Notes: generated by a model not told the origin, from the sequence alone. Positions 28,988-39,122 are shown, counted from the first letter of the stretch. The stretch: 64,000 nucleotides of DNA from Azotobacter vinelandii CA (GCF_000380335.1 NC_021149.1:4888501-4952500); one strand, 5' to 3'. A program made the numbers and translations.

Positions 28988-29947
28988 TCAATCGCCGCCG
29001 ACGGCGAAGTTCGGCAGGGCATTGACCGGCTGGCTGAACTGGAAGGGAATCGACTCCACCGCCAGACCGACATTGCGCTGCACCACGAAGTGCAGGTGCG
29101 GCCCGGTGCTGCGGCCAGTGTTGCCGGAACGGGCGATCGGCGTGCCGGCCTTGATCCGCTGGCCCTCGCTCACCCGCACCGAGCCCTCCTGCAGGTGCAA
29201 ATAGACGCCCATGGTGCCGTCCTCGTGGAGGATGCGCACCTGGTTGCCGCCCGGATTGGGGCTGCGCCCGCGCTGGTCGTTCTCCGTATGCACCACCACT
29301 CCGCTACGGGCGGCGACGATCGGCGTCCCCACCGGCATGGCGATGTCCACGGCATGGCGTCCCTTGGGCGTGTAATGACTGTACTGGCCGTTGGCGCCCT
29401 GGGTCAGGCGGAACGGACCGCCGCGCCAGGGCAGCGGATAGCGGTGCGGCTGCGGCCGCAGCCGCGGGTCGCCCAGGGCATGGCGCAGCTTGGGGGTGTA
29501 GCGCATCGGCTGGTCCGGATCGCGCGGCGCCAGGGTGGCCAGACGGATCTGGCTGCGCGGCGGCACTATCCAGCGAATGGGCCTGTTCGGCGCGCCGCTG
29601 ACGTTGGCGAGCCCATCCAGGCTCAACTCGACCTCCACCGGTGCGAACATGTCGTTCTGCACCCGCAGGGTGTGGCCACCGGCATGCTTGAAGGTGTCCA
29701 GACGCACCCGGTCGTCCGGCGCGTCGCTGCGCGACGACACCGGCCCCGGCAGCCGGCCGGCCGGAATCGCGCGCAGACCGCGCAGGCCGCGGCCGGGCTG
29801 GATGACGTGGATGACCCGCGCGCCGGGACGGGCCTTGTCGCCATAGCTGACCACGCCGTTGGCGTCGACATGCTCGTAGATGGTCACGGCCGTCGCCGGT
29901 GCGGCCAAGACAAGAAAAACGGCGAACAGTAACGGGCGTCCCAGCAT
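28988..29947 (-). CDS. Secreted M23-family (LytM) peptidase
   Basis: 319-aa protein with a signal peptide (about residues 1-20, LLFAVFLVLAAPATA). A DUF4124-type segment (YEHVDANGVVSYGDKA) follows, then an Ig-like linker, then the M23 domain from about residue 190. Zn ligands are His/Asp in GRHAVDIAMPVG and the HxH in TGPHLHFVV, so it looks catalytically intact. Probably a periplasmic peptidoglycan endopeptidase. Start ATG at 29947. It lies just downstream of phoU on the same strand. Confidence 0.88.
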   Translation of the reverse strand: MLGRPLLFAVFLVLAAPATAVTIYEHVDANGVVSYGDKARPGARVIHVIQPGRGLRGLRAIPAGRLPGPVSSRSDAPDDRVRLDTFKHAGGHTLRVQNDMFAPVEVELSLDGLANVSGAPNRPIRWIVPPRSQIRLATLAPRDPDQPMRYTPKLRHALGDPRLRPQPHRYPLPWRGGPFRLTQGANGQYSHYTPKGRHAVDIAMPVGTPIVAARSGVVVHTENDQRGRSPNPGGNQVRILHEDGTMGVYLHLQEGSVRVSEGQRIKAGTPIARSGNTGRSTGPHLHFVVQRNVGLAVESIPFQFSQPVNALPNFAVGGD

Positions 29948-30078
29948 CGTTGCATGGCTCAGGATTGTTGGACGGAACGCGAAGACTAACAGCGCCGCCC
30001 ACTTATCGCGAGTCGACGAAATCAAGCCTGTGACGAAGAGTGCGCCCGAGCCGACGAGCGGCATACCGTTCGTCGGCC

Positions 30079-30822
30079 TCATTCGCGAGCGGGCGCTTCG
30101 CCGACCTCTCCTTCTTCCGCCGGCTTCCTGCGGGCCAGCCCGGTGTGGCGTACATCGGTGCCACGCACCAGGTAGATCACCAGTTCGGCGATGTTGCGCG
30201 CATGATCGCCGATCCGCTCCAGCGAGCGCAGCGCCCAGATCACGTTGAGCACGCGGGATATCGAACGCGGGTCCTCCATCATGTAGGTGGCCAGCTCGCG
30301 CAGAGCGCTCTTGTACTCGCGGTCGACGACCTTGTCGTAGCGCGCCACCGATAGCGCCAGGTCGGCATCGAAGCGGGCGAAGGCATCGAGCGTCTCCTGG
30401 ACCATCTTGCGGACCTGCTCGCCGATGTGGCGGATCTCCACGTAGCCACGCGGCGATTCGCCCTCCTCGCAGAGCAGGATGGCACGCTTGGCGATCTTGG
30501 TGGCCTCGTCGCCGATACGCTCGAGGTCGATCACCGACTTGGAGATGCTGATGATCAGGCGCAGGTCGGAAGCCGCCGGTTGGCGGCGGGCGAGGATGCG
30601 GATGCATTCCTCGTCGATGCTGCGCTCCATCTGGTTGGTCTGGCTGTCGATCTCGCGCACCTGGGCGGCGAGTCCCGAATCGGCCTCGATCAGGGCGGTC
30701 ACCGCATCGTTGACCTGCTTCTCGACCAGGCCGCCCATGGCCAGCAGTTGACTGCGCACGCCCTCCAGCTCTTCGTTGAACTGCTGGGAGATATGCAGGG
30801 AAATGTTGTCTTTGTCGATCAT
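30079..30822 (-). CDS. phoU: Phosphate signalling protein PhoU
   Basis: 247-aa cytoplasmic dimer of three-helix bundles that links PstSCAB to PhoR and keeps the Pho regulon off in high phosphate. The two repeated metal-binding helical motifs EIDSQTNQMERSIDEECIRI and the RIGDEATKIAKRAILLCE / RIGDHARNIAELVIYLVR pair are visible. Start ATG at 30822. It is the last gene of the pst cluster, 51 bp after pstB. Confidence 0.96.
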   Translation of the reverse strand: MIDKDNISLHISQQFNEELEGVRSQLLAMGGLVEKQVNDAVTALIEADSGLAAQVREIDSQTNQMERSIDEECIRILARRQPAASDLRLIISISKSVIDLERIGDEATKIAKRAILLCEEGESPRGYVEIRHIGEQVRKMVQETLDAFARFDADLALSVARYDKVVDREYKSALRELATYMMEDPRSISRVLNVIWALRSLERIGDHARNIAELVIYLVRGTDVRHTGLARRKPAEEGEVGEAPARE

Positions 30823-30873
30823 GGTTCGCTCCGCACGAAAGCTGAAGGCTGCTAGTCTCGATTCCGGCCACGA

Positions 30874-31707
30874 TCAGCCGTAACGGCCGGTGATGTAGTC
30901 CTCGGTCTGCTTCTGCGCCGGGTTGGTGAACAGGGTGTCGGTGTCGCCGTATTCGATCAGCTTGCCCATGTACATGAACGCGGTGTAGTCGGACACCCGG
31001 GCAGCCTGCTGCATATTGTGGGTGACGATGACGATGGTGTACTTGGACTTCAGCTCGAAGATCAGTTCCTCGACCTTGAGAGTGGAGATCGGATCGAGTG
31101 CCGAACAGGGCTCGTCGAGCAACAGCACCTCCGGCTCGACCGCGATGGTGCGGGCGATGACCAGACGCTGCTGCTGGCCGCCGGAAAGGCCGAGGGCGGA
31201 ATCGTGCAGGCGGTCCTTGACCTCGTCCCACAGCGCGGCACCCTTCAGTGCCCACTCGACCGCATCGTCCAGCGTGCGCTTCTTGTTGATGCCCTGGATG
31301 CGCAGGCCGTAGACCACGTTCTCGTAGATGCTCTTGGGGAAGGGGTTGGGCTTCTGGAACACCATGCCGACGCGCCGGCGCAGTTCGGCGACGTCCACGC
31401 CCTTGCGGTAGATGTCCTGCCCGTCGAGCTTGATCCCTCCCTCCACGCGACAGCCGTCGACCAGATCGTTCATCCGGTTGAAGCAACGCAGCAAGGTCGA
31501 CTTGCCGCAGCCGCTCGGCCCGATGAAGGCGGTCACGCGGTTCTTCGGAATGTTCATGCGGACGTCGTAGAGCGCCTGCTTGTCGCCGTAGAACAGCTTG
31601 AGGCCGGGGACCTCGAGAGCCACCGGCTCGCTGGCCAGGTCGAAGGTCTGCTTCTTGCGGCCAAGGGCGTCGAGATTGATGCCGTGGCTAGCGGATTCTT
31701 GTTGCAT
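30874..31707 (-). CDS. pstB: Phosphate ABC transporter ATP-binding protein PstB
   Basis: 277-aa ATPase of the high-affinity phosphate importer. Walker [16 protein letters not shown], signature [15 protein letters not shown], Walker [14 protein letters not shown] and the H-loop [11 protein letters not shown] are all intact. Start ATG at 31707. It lies between pstA and phoU. Confidence 0.97.
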   Translation of the reverse strand: MQQESASHGINLDALGRKKQTFDLASEPVALEVPGLKLFYGDKQALYDVRMNIPKNRVTAFIGPSGCGKSTLLRCFNRMNDLVDGCRVEGGIKLDGQDIYRKGVDVAELRRRVGMVFQKPNPFPKSIYENVVYGLRIQGINKKRTLDDAVEWALKGAALWDEVKDRLHDSALGLSGGQQQRLVIARTIAVEPEVLLLDEPCSALDPISTLKVEELIFELKSKYTIVIVTHNMQQAARVSDYTAFMYMGKLIEYGDTDTLFTNPAQKQTEDYITGRYG

Positions 31708-31787
31708 GAGTCACTCCGTTCAAGCATGGAGCCCGAAGCCGACAGCCGAACCGCTCGCGGGTTCGACTGCCGGTTTCCAGCCGGTGT

Positions 31788-33458
31788 TTAGTGATCCAGC
31801 GCCTTGTACTTCTCGCGCAGGCGGTTGCGGATGTACACCGCACTCAGATTGAGCAGGGCGATCACCAGCACCAGCAGCAGCGCGGTGGCGTACACCAGCG
31901 GGCGGGCCGCCTCGACGTTGGGGCTCTGGAAACCGACGTCGTAGATGTGGAAACCCAGGTGCATGATCTTCTGGTCGAGGTGCAGGTAGGGGTAGTTGCC
32001 GTCCACCGGCAGGCTCGGTGCCAGCTTGACCACGCCGACCAGCATCAGCGGTGCCACCTCGCCGGCGGCGCGGGCCACGGCGAGGATCAGGCCGGTCATC
32101 ATCGCCGGACTGGCCATCGGCAGCACGACCTTCCACAGCGTTTCCGCCTTGGTCGCGCCGAGCGCCAGCGACCCCTCGCGCAAAGCGCGCGGGATGCGCG
32201 CCAGACCTTCCTCGGTGGCGACGATCACCACCGGCACGGCGAGGATCGCCAGGGTCAGCGAGGCCCACAGCAGGCCCGGAGTGCCGAAGGTCGGCGCCGG
32301 CAGGGCCTCGGCGAAGAGCAGCCGATCGATCGAGCCGCCCAGCACGTAGACGAAGAAGCCCAGACCGAACACGCCGTAGACGATCGCCGGCACCCCGGCC
32401 AGGTTGTTCACCGCGATGCGGATCACCCGCGTCAAAGGCCCCTGCTTGGCGTACTCGCGCAGATAGATCGCCGCCAGCACGCCGAACGGAGTGACCAGCA
32501 CCGCCATGATCAGGGTCATCATCACGGTGCCGAAGATCGCCGGGAAGATGCCGCCCTCGGTATTGGCCTCGCGCGGTTCGTCGCTGACGAACTCCCAGAG
32601 CTTGGCGAAATAGAAGCCGAACTTCTCGCCGAGCCCCATGGCGTTCGGCTGGTAGGCGCGCACCACCTTGCCCAGGGTGATCTCCTCTTCGCGGCCATCG
32701 GCCGTGCGCACCAGGACGCTGTCGCGATTGAACTCCTGCTGCAGCACGACCAACTGGCTCTCCAGCTCCCGGTATCTGACGCCCCACTGGGCGCGCTCGG
32801 CGGCCAGGTCGGCCTGGGCATCGGCGTCCAGATCGCCGCCGAGTTCCAGGCCACGCTCCTTGAGGCGCAACCGCTCGAGGGCATGGTTGACGCGGCCGAT
32901 GTCCGCCCTTTCCAGTTGGGCCAGTTGCTCGTGCAATCCGGCGACCCGCTCGATGCGCGACAGCAATTCCTTCCAGGCGCCCTCGCCTTCGGCCACCAGC
33001 CGGCCGCTCTCTTTCACACCGAGCAGATAGCCGTAGAAATTGCCCCACTCGCGGCGTTCGAACACCACCAGGCTTTCCGGCTTGCGCGGATTGGCCAGCC
33101 ACTCGCCGACCACCCAGTTGAAATCGGCGCCGAACAGCTCGCGGTTACCGACCTTGAGCAACTCGCGGGTCATGAACTCGCCGCCGTCGGCGTCCACCGG
33201 CAGACCGCTGGCGGCCAGCCGCGCACGCGGCACCTCCTCGGCCTCCACCACCTCGCCGGCAACCACCTGCGCCGGCTGGCCGGGAACCTGATAGTCGGCC
33301 TCCAGCACGTCGGCCGGCCAGAAGTGACCGAGGCCGCGCACCGCAATCAGCATCAGCAGGCCGATGGTCATGATCACGGCGATGGACACACCGCCGCCGG
33401 TCATCCAGACCCACGGCGAGCCGCTCTTGAACCAGGTTTTCAGATTTTGCTGTTTCAC
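31788..33458 (-). CDS. pstA: Phosphate ABC transporter permease PstA (long form)
   Basis: 556-aa permease, roughly twice the E. coli length. One N-terminal helix (about residues 15-38) is followed by a large periplasmic and coiled-coil-like insert (about residues 40-250) and then the classic MetI-type core of five or six helices, with the EAA loop LREGSLALGATKAETLWKVV. Long PstA forms with such an insert are usual in Pseudomonas. Start ATG at 33458; 22 bp after pstC. Confidence 0.95.
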   Translation of the reverse strand: MKQQNLKTWFKSGSPWVWMTGGGVSIAVIMTIGLLMLIAVRGLGHFWPADVLEADYQVPGQPAQVVAGEVVEAEEVPRARLAASGLPVDADGGEFMTRELLKVGNRELFGADFNWVVGEWLANPRKPESLVVFERREWGNFYGYLLGVKESGRLVAEGEGAWKELLSRIERVAGLHEQLAQLERADIGRVNHALERLRLKERGLELGGDLDADAQADLAAERAQWGVRYRELESQLVVLQQEFNRDSVLVRTADGREEEITLGKVVRAYQPNAMGLGEKFGFYFAKLWEFVSDEPREANTEGGIFPAIFGTVMMTLIMAVLVTPFGVLAAIYLREYAKQGPLTRVIRIAVNNLAGVPAIVYGVFGLGFFVYVLGGSIDRLLFAEALPAPTFGTPGLLWASLTLAILAVPVVIVATEEGLARIPRALREGSLALGATKAETLWKVVLPMASPAMMTGLILAVARAAGEVAPLMLVGVVKLAPSLPVDGNYPYLHLDQKIMHLGFHIYDVGFQSPNVEAARPLVYATALLLVLVIALLNLSAVYIRNRLREKYKALDH

Positions 33459-33480
33459 GGTCGTCTACCTTTTCCGACGT

Positions 33481-35769
33481 TCAGAGCGACGCATATTTCT
33501 TGCGCAGGCGGGTACGGATCATCTCGGCCGCGGTGTTCATGATGAAGGTGAAGCTGAGCAGCACCAGCGCGGCGAGAAACAGCACGCGATAGTGGCTGCT
33601 GCCGACTTCCGACTCGGGCATCTCCACCGCGACGTTGGCCGCCAGGGTACGCAGGCCTTCGAAGATGTTGATGTCCATGATCGGCGTGTTGCCGGTGGCC
33701 ATCAGCACGATCATGGTTTCGCCGACGGCGCGCCCCAGGCCGATCATCAGCGCCGAGAAGATGCCCGGACTGGCGGTGAGGATGACCACCCGGGTCAGGG
33801 TCTGCCAGGGCGTGGCGCCCAGGGCCAGGGAGCCCAGGGTCAGGCTCTTGGGCACGCTGAACACGGCGTCCTCGGCGATCGAGTAGATGTTCGGGATCAC
33901 CGCGAAGCCCATCGCCAGGCCGACCACCAGAGCGTTGCGCTGGTCGAACGGGATGCCCAGGTCATTGGACAGCCACAGGCGCATGTCGCCGCCGAAGAAC
34001 CAGTTTTCCAGATGGCCGCTCATGCCCAGGGCCAGGGCGCCGACGGCGAGGATCACCGGGATCAGCAGAGCCGCCTCCCAGCCATCCGGTACGCGCAGGC
34101 GGATGCTCTCCGGCAGGCGGCTCCAGCCGTAGGCTGCGGCGAGGATGCCCAGCGGGGTCAACAGCAGCAGACTGAAGATACCCGGCAGGTGGGCTTCCAC
34201 GTAGGGCGCAAGGAACAGGCCGGCGAAGAAGCCGAGGATCACCGTGGGCAGCGCCTCCATCAGCTCGATCACCGGCTTGACCTTGGAACGCATCGCCGGG
34301 GCCATGAAGTAGGCAGTGTAGATGGCCGCGCAGATGGCCATGGGCGCGGCCAGCAGCATGGCGTAGAAGGCCGCCTTGAGGGTGCCGAAGGTAAGCGGCG
34401 AGAGGCTCAGCTTGGGCTCGAAGTCGGAGTTGGCGGAAGTCGACTGCCAGATGTACTTGGGCTCGTCGTAGCTCTCGTACCACACCTTGCTCCACAGCGC
34501 GCTCCAGGAAATCTCCGGATGCGGGTTGTCCAGCTCGAAGCCCTGCAGCCGGCCTGCGGACTCGACCAGCAGCCGGTCGGCACGCGGCGACAGGGCGGCC
34601 TGCGCGGCGGCGCCGGCGACCGGCTCGATGAGCAGGGTGCGATGCGCGGTGCTGTGGAACACGCCCAGATTACCGGCGGCGTCCAGGGCGATGAAGCCCT
34701 TGCGGCGCTCCTCCGGGAGGATCTGGACGATGGGACTGCCGTTCAACTGGAAGCCGCGGATGTTCTTCAGTTCGGGACCGGCTTCGCCACGCGCCATGAA
34801 CCACTGCTGGATGCCGCCCGTGGAGTCGCCGATCATCAGCGAGATGCCACCGAGCAGGGCCGCCACCTCGGTCACCTCCGCCTGGGGATCGGCGAGCAGC
34901 TTGTAGCGGCCGTTCAGCGTCTGCTGGCGCAGGTCGAACACGTCGGCTGTGGAACGCCCGTTGATCACGTACAGCCACAACTGGCGCGGATCGATCAGCA
35001 GCGCCTTGACCGGTTCGGCGAGTTGCGGCAATTCGAGGCGTCGCTCGCTCAGGGTGGTCTCGCCGCTCAGGAGGTTCTCTTCGCGGCTCAGTTCCAGCGC
35101 CAGTACCTGATTGCCCGTCGAGCCGGCCAGGAGCAGCCCGTCGTTGCCGACGTTCATCGCCACTTCTTGCAGCGGACGGCCCTGCGGATCGAGCTGGATC
35201 GGCGCCTCGCCGTAGGGATAGTCGATGCTCGGCGTGATGGTCTTGCGGTTGTCCGGATAGGTGACCCGGTAGCTATGGCCGACCACCAGCGCCTGGCCGT
35301 TGGAGAGGCCCAGCACCAGGCGGTTGCTGCCCGGCTGGTCGCGCCCCAGGGAAAGGATCTCGGCCCCCTCGGGAATCGGCAGGGCGGCCTGGCCGAGCAG
35401 CCTCTTCTCGCCGTTGGCCTCGAAGAACCGTACCTGGCCATGGGTATCCAGACGCATGGCGACCTGGTTCTGCTCCTCGACCGCCAGCAGCAGGGCCTCG
35501 CCCTGATCGGCCAGCCAGGCCGGCCGCTGCGGCTCGCCATGCACGTTCAGCTCGGCGCCCTGGAACATCGGCAGGACCACCTGGGCCAGATAGAAGAATA
35601 TCAGGGTGATGGCGCCCAGCACCGCCAGTCCGCCGATGCTGACGTACCAGCGCGCCAGGCGGTCCTCGAAGGCGCGTCGCCGGCGCCTGCGCTGCAGAGC
35701 GGGCGTGTTGAAGTCCAGGCGCGGCGTCTGGGGCGCAGCGGTGGGGAAGTCTTTGGCCATGTCGGTCAT
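33481..35769 (-). CDS. pstC: Phosphate ABC transporter permease PstC (long form)
   Basis: 762-aa permease. A helix at about residues 42-65 is followed by a long periplasmic beta-rich domain (about residues 70-430) and a C-terminal MetI-type core with the EAA loop PKSLTLGSLALGATPWQTLT. I chose the ATG at 35769 (MTDMAKDFP) because the RLDFNTPALQRRRRR segment follows at family distance; the frame is open further upstream. A Pho box lies about 126 bp before this start, so pstC has its own phosphate-controlled promoter besides that of pstS. Confidence 0.93.
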   Translation of the reverse strand: MTDMAKDFPTAAPQTPRLDFNTPALQRRRRRRAFEDRLARWYVSIGGLAVLGAITLIFFYLAQVVLPMFQGAELNVHGEPQRPAWLADQGEALLLAVEEQNQVAMRLDTHGQVRFFEANGEKRLLGQAALPIPEGAEILSLGRDQPGSNRLVLGLSNGQALVVGHSYRVTYPDNRKTITPSIDYPYGEAPIQLDPQGRPLQEVAMNVGNDGLLLAGSTGNQVLALELSREENLLSGETTLSERRLELPQLAEPVKALLIDPRQLWLYVINGRSTADVFDLRQQTLNGRYKLLADPQAEVTEVAALLGGISLMIGDSTGGIQQWFMARGEAGPELKNIRGFQLNGSPIVQILPEERRKGFIALDAAGNLGVFHSTAHRTLLIEPVAGAAAQAALSPRADRLLVESAGRLQGFELDNPHPEISWSALWSKVWYESYDEPKYIWQSTSANSDFEPKLSLSPLTFGTLKAAFYAMLLAAPMAICAAIYTAYFMAPAMRSKVKPVIELMEALPTVILGFFAGLFLAPYVEAHLPGIFSLLLLTPLGILAAAYGWSRLPESIRLRVPDGWEAALLIPVILAVGALALGMSGHLENWFFGGDMRLWLSNDLGIPFDQRNALVVGLAMGFAVIPNIYSIAEDAVFSVPKSLTLGSLALGATPWQTLTRVVILTASPGIFSALMIGLGRAVGETMIVLMATGNTPIMDINIFEGLRTLAANVAVEMPESEVGSSHYRVLFLAALVLLSFTFIMNTAAEMIRTRLRKKYASL

Positions 35770-35894
35770 CGTTAGGGGGCTCGATTGCGTGGGGGCGTTC
35801 AGCCGGCCGTCGATGAGCGGCTGCATCGGCTGGCGGCCCGGCTTGCACGCCACCACTGCGACGACCGTCGGCAGGCGTACATTAATAACCTTCC

Positions 35895-35912
35895 ATGACA
35901 AAAATATTACAG
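35895..35912 (-). promoter_or_regulatory. Pho box upstream of pstC
   Basis: On the minus strand CTGTAATATTTTTGTCAT gives two half-sites with 6/7 matches each to CTGTCAT and a 4-bp spacer. It is the best Pho-box match in the window and lies between pstS and pstC. Confidence 0.78.
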
Positions 35913-35930
35913 AGCGGCGACACACCGAGA

Positions 35931-36007
35931 CCCGCCACTCGAAACGAGTGACGGGCCTGTAGCGCGCCCGCCCTCAGGCCCGATCGTCCGTTCCGGGCCC
36001 GAGGGGC
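35931..36007 (-). terminator. Hairpins between pstS and pstC
   Basis: The 11-bp arms at 35931-35941 (CCCGCCACTCG) and 35945-35955 (CGAGTGACGGG) pair with one mismatch around an AAA/TTT loop. A second, imperfect GC-rich hairpin spans about 35970-36007, just after the pstS stop. They probably terminate or attenuate the pstS transcript, giving more PstS than membrane subunits. Confidence 0.6.
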
Positions 36008-36011
36008 CGAC

Positions 36012-36980
36012 TCAGAGGCCGAGGTCCTTCAGGGTCTTGTCCACGACACGCTTGGGCAGTGGAATATAGCCGTCCTTGACCACGACTTCCTGTCCCTGCT
36101 TGGACAGAACCATCTTGACGAACTGCGCTTCCAGCGGATTCAGCGGCTTGTTCGGCGCCTTGTTCACGTAGACGTAGAAAAAGCGCGCCAGCGGGAACTT
36201 GCCGGCCAGGGCGTTGGCTTCGCTGGCCTCGAAGGGCTCGCCGCCCTTCTTCGACAGCGGTACGGCGCGCACGCTGGAAGTCTTGTAGCCGATGCCGGAA
36301 TAGCCGATGGCGTTCAGGGTGCTGGACACCGACTGCACCACCGAGGCGGAGCCCGGCTGCTCGTTGACGTTGGGCTTGAAGTCACCTTTACAGAGGGCCT
36401 CTTCCTTGAAGTAGCCATAGGTGCCGGACACCGAGTTGCGGCCGAACAGTTGGATCGGCTTGGTCGCCCACTCGCCGGTCAGGCCCAGATCGCCCCAGGT
36501 CTTGATGTCCTTGGGACCACCGCACAGGCGGGTACCGGAGAAGATGGCGTCGACCTGGGCGATGTCCAGGGACTTGATCGGGTTGTCCTTGTGCACGAAC
36601 ACCGCCAGGGCGTCGATGGCCACCGGAACGGCGGTCGGCTTGTAGCCGTGCTTCTGCTCGAAGGCCTGCAGCTCGTTGTCCTTCATGGCGCGGCTCATCG
36701 GGCCGAGGTTGGCGGTGCCTTCGGTGAGCGCCGGCGGCGCGGTGGAGGAACCGGCGGCCTGGATCTGGATGTTGACGTTCGGATACTGCCGCTTGAACTC
36801 TTCGCCCCACAGAGTCATGAGATTGGCCAGGGAGTCGGAGCCGACGCTGGACAGGTTGCCGGAGACGCCCGAGGTCTTTTCGTAGGTCGGCAGAGCCGGG
36901 TCGACGGCGGCAACCGCGCTCGCAGTCGCCACACCAGCGGCGGCGAAAGTCATGGCTGCCATCAAACGCTTCAATTTCAT
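36012..36980 (-). CDS. pstS: Phosphate-binding protein PstS
   Basis: 322-aa periplasmic receptor of the Pst importer. Signal peptide about residues 1-24 ([20 protein letters not shown]). The phosphate-binding loops are recognisable: [26 protein letters not shown], and [17 protein letters not shown]. Start ATG at 36980 with a GGGAG Shine-Dalgarno. It is first in the pstS-pstC-pstA-pstB-phoU order and is preceded by a Pho-box-like site. Confidence 0.96.
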   Translation of the reverse strand: MKLKRLMAAMTFAAAGVATASAVAAVDPALPTYEKTSGVSGNLSSVGSDSLANLMTLWGEEFKRQYPNVNIQIQAAGSSTAPPALTEGTANLGPMSRAMKDNELQAFEQKHGYKPTAVPVAIDALAVFVHKDNPIKSLDIAQVDAIFSGTRLCGGPKDIKTWGDLGLTGEWATKPIQLFGRNSVSGTYGYFKEEALCKGDFKPNVNEQPGSASVVQSVSSTLNAIGYSGIGYKTSSVRAVPLSKKGGEPFEASEANALAGKFPLARFFYVYVNKAPNKPLNPLEAQFVKMVLSKQGQEVVVKDGYIPLPKRVVDKTLKDLGL

Positions 36981-37049
36981 GCCTTGCTCCCTAGCAGGAC
37001 GGTATTGGTCGGATCGCGGGCAAGTATCGAAAGACCGCGTGACCACTCT

Positions 37050-37067
37050 ATGAATACAAGATGACAA
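37050..37067 (-). promoter_or_regulatory. Pho-box-like site upstream of pstS
   Basis: On the minus strand TTGTCATCTTGTATTCAT gives one good half-site (6/7 to CTGTCAT) and one weak one (4/7), 4 bp apart, about 70 bp before the pstS start. Position and operon identity support it more than the sequence does. Confidence 0.55.
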
Positions 37068-37240
37068 ATTTGTGAACAGGGGCCTTTCAAGGGAACTTTT
37101 CCCCTTTCGGCCGACACAGGGCCGACACGCGGCATGATGCCGCCGCTTGACATTTCCGTATCGCCCCGCTCGCCTGGCGCCAGGGCTTGCCGCTATAATC
37201 GGTCCTCTTCCCTGCAGCCCACGCCCGACGAACCCATCCC

Positions 37241-37639
37241 ATGACTGAACTCGAACAGGACGACCCGGTTCCCCAAGGCGATCTGGCCCTGCAGATCACC
37301 GCGCTGCCCCGCGACGCCAACGGATTCGGCGATATCTACGGCGGCTGGCTGGTCGCCCAGATGGACCTGGCCGGCACCGCCACGGCCAGCCGGCTGGCCG
37401 GCGGGCGGGTGGCCACGGTGGCGATCGACCGCATGGCCTTCATGGTGCCGGTGGCGGTCGGCGCCCAGCTCTCCTTCTATACCAAGCCCCTGCAGCAGGG
37501 CCGCAGCTCGATCCAGATGCTGGTCGAGGTATGGAGCGACGACCCGCTGTCCAGCGAATGGCGCAAGGTGACCGAGGCGGTGTTCGTCTTCGTCGCCATC
37601 GACGGCAGCGGCCGCACCCGCGCGGTGCCGCGCCGCTAG
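37241..37639 (+). CDS. Acyl-CoA thioesterase (YciA-like hotdog)
   Basis: 132-aa single hotdog domain protein. The typical [21 protein letters not shown] helix region holds the catalytic Asp, followed by [17 protein letters not shown] and a C-terminal [14 protein letters not shown] strand. Such enzymes hydrolyse acyl-CoA to free acid and CoA. Start ATG at 37241, divergent from pstS. Confidence 0.85.
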   Translation: MTELEQDDPVPQGDLALQITALPRDANGFGDIYGGWLVAQMDLAGTATASRLAGGRVATVAIDRMAFMVPVAVGAQLSFYTKPLQQGRSSIQMLVEVWSDDPLSSEWRKVTEAVFVFVAIDGSGRTRAVPRR

Positions 37640-37735
37640 CGGACGCCCTCCTCGCACCCCCCCATTTCGCGCGATGGAGCTTTATTCGTCGCGCAGGCTC
37701 TAATAGCGAAGTATTTGTCCTGCGAGGATCCCGTC

Positions 37736-38650
37736 ATGAATGAACCCTTCACAGCCCCCCAGGTCGAGCGGATCGAAATGGGCGAACTGCCCTGCTGGCG
37801 GATCAAGACCGCCGCAGCCGAACTGCTGGTCGCCGAACAGGGCGCCCAGGTGCTCAGCTACCAGCGCCACGGCGAACAGCCGCTGATCTGGCTCAGCGAG
37901 CAGGCGGAGTTCCGCCGCGGCCTGTCGGTGCGCGGCGGGGTGCCGGTCTGCTGGCCCTGGTTCGGCGACCTGGCGCGCAATCCGGCCGGCGTGCGCGCCA
38001 TGCGCGAAGACCATGGCCCGGCGCCGGCCCACGGCGAAGTACGCGGCCGCGACTGGCGGTTGCAGGACATCGCCAAGGAAAACGGCGCGGTGACCCTGAC
38101 CTTCGACCTGCCGCAGTCGGCCTCCGGCGAACTGCCCGGCTGGCCCCATGCGCTCGACCTGACCCTGGCCATCCGCCTCGACGAACGCCTCGACCTCAGC
38201 CTGACCACCCGCAACCGCAGCAGCTACCGGGTCGCCCTGAGCCAGGCGCTGCACACCTACCTGGCGGTCGGCGACATCCGCGAGGTGGGCATCGAGGGCC
38301 TCGACGGCCTGCGCTACATCGAAACCCTGGAGGACTGGGACGAGCGCCACCAGCGCGGCATCCTGAACTTCGCCGGCGAAACCGACCGCATCTACCTGGA
38401 TACCCCGCCGCGCCTCGATCTGGTCGACGCCAGCTGGAAGCGGCGGATCTGCCTGGAAGCCAGCGGCTCGCACTCGGCCATCGTCTGGAATCCCTGGATC
38501 GACAAGGCCGCCCGTCTCTCGCAGTTCGCCGACGACGCCTGGCAGCGCATGCTCTGCATCGAAACGGCCAACGTACTGGACGACGCCGTGGAACTGGCGC
38601 CCGAGCAAAGCGCCACCCTGGCCCTCTGCCTGTGGAGCGAACCGCTCTGA
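37736..38650 (+). CDS. D-hexose-6-phosphate mutarotase (YeaD-like aldose epimerase)
   Basis: 304-aa galactose-mutarotase-like protein. SVRGGVPVCWPWFGDLA and AHGEVRGRDWRL are family hallmarks, and the catalytic-type Glu lies near WNPWIDKAA / MLCIETANV. It would interconvert anomers of glucose-6-phosphate. I chose the ATG at 37736, which has GAGG 9 nt upstream, over an ATG at 37715. Confidence 0.85.
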   Translation: MNEPFTAPQVERIEMGELPCWRIKTAAAELLVAEQGAQVLSYQRHGEQPLIWLSEQAEFRRGLSVRGGVPVCWPWFGDLARNPAGVRAMREDHGPAPAHGEVRGRDWRLQDIAKENGAVTLTFDLPQSASGELPGWPHALDLTLAIRLDERLDLSLTTRNRSSYRVALSQALHTYLAVGDIREVGIEGLDGLRYIETLEDWDERHQRGILNFAGETDRIYLDTPPRLDLVDASWKRRICLEASGSHSAIVWNPWIDKAARLSQFADDAWQRMLCIETANVLDDAVELAPEQSATLALCLWSEPL

Positions 38651-38798
38651 AGCGGCGCCCCCCGGAACTCCCGCCGCAGCTTTCCCCACCTTGGCGGCTG
38701 TTCTCCTCCGCCCGACCGTCGAAGTAGGTCGGGCCGGTCCTCGCCCGGAGCCGGATGGCCGTCGAGCGGCGGCAGGTTCTTCGCCCTGGCGAGGTCGC

Positions 38799-39122
38799 CC
38801 CTTCGGCCGGGATCGCAGCGCCGAAATGCCGGACCATGCGCAGCGCGATGCTTTCCGGGCACTGCCGGAGATCGTCGGCGAGGCTGGCGATCAGCTCGTC
38901 CGTACCCACCGCTCGAAGATCCGCTAGCGCTCACCGGCAGCCGTGGGCCGCGGGCGTGCCCACGCGCTCGGGAATCCGTGCGCGGTCGAAACGGGCGATC
39001 TTCCCGATGAGCCGGTGGATCTCCAGGAACGCCGGCCCCCGCTCGCCCATGCCGCACGGGCTCTGGCCGTCGCACAGCGGATGGCCCTGACGGCCGATCG
39101 GCGTCCCGCTCCGTTCGCCCAT
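38799..39122 (-). pseudogene. Decayed heme-catalase remnant
   Basis: The minus strand from an ATG at 39122 reads like a catalase N-terminus (GTPIGRQGHP, then GPAFLEIHRLIGKIARFDRA and RIPERV). The frame hits a TGA at 38931-38933, then continues in the same frame with TDELIASLADDLRQC and IALRMVRHFGAAI, which resembles a catalase C-terminus (L...L..C....Q.RMV.HF). The central heme and catalytic part is missing, so an internal deletion plus a stop is the simplest explanation. The rest of 38651-39358 holds nothing I recognise. Confidence 0.5.

Noticed and set aside
31791-35775. Two long plus-strand frames across pstA and pstC
   Set aside because: Both are antisense to clear permease genes and have low-complexity composition without domains.
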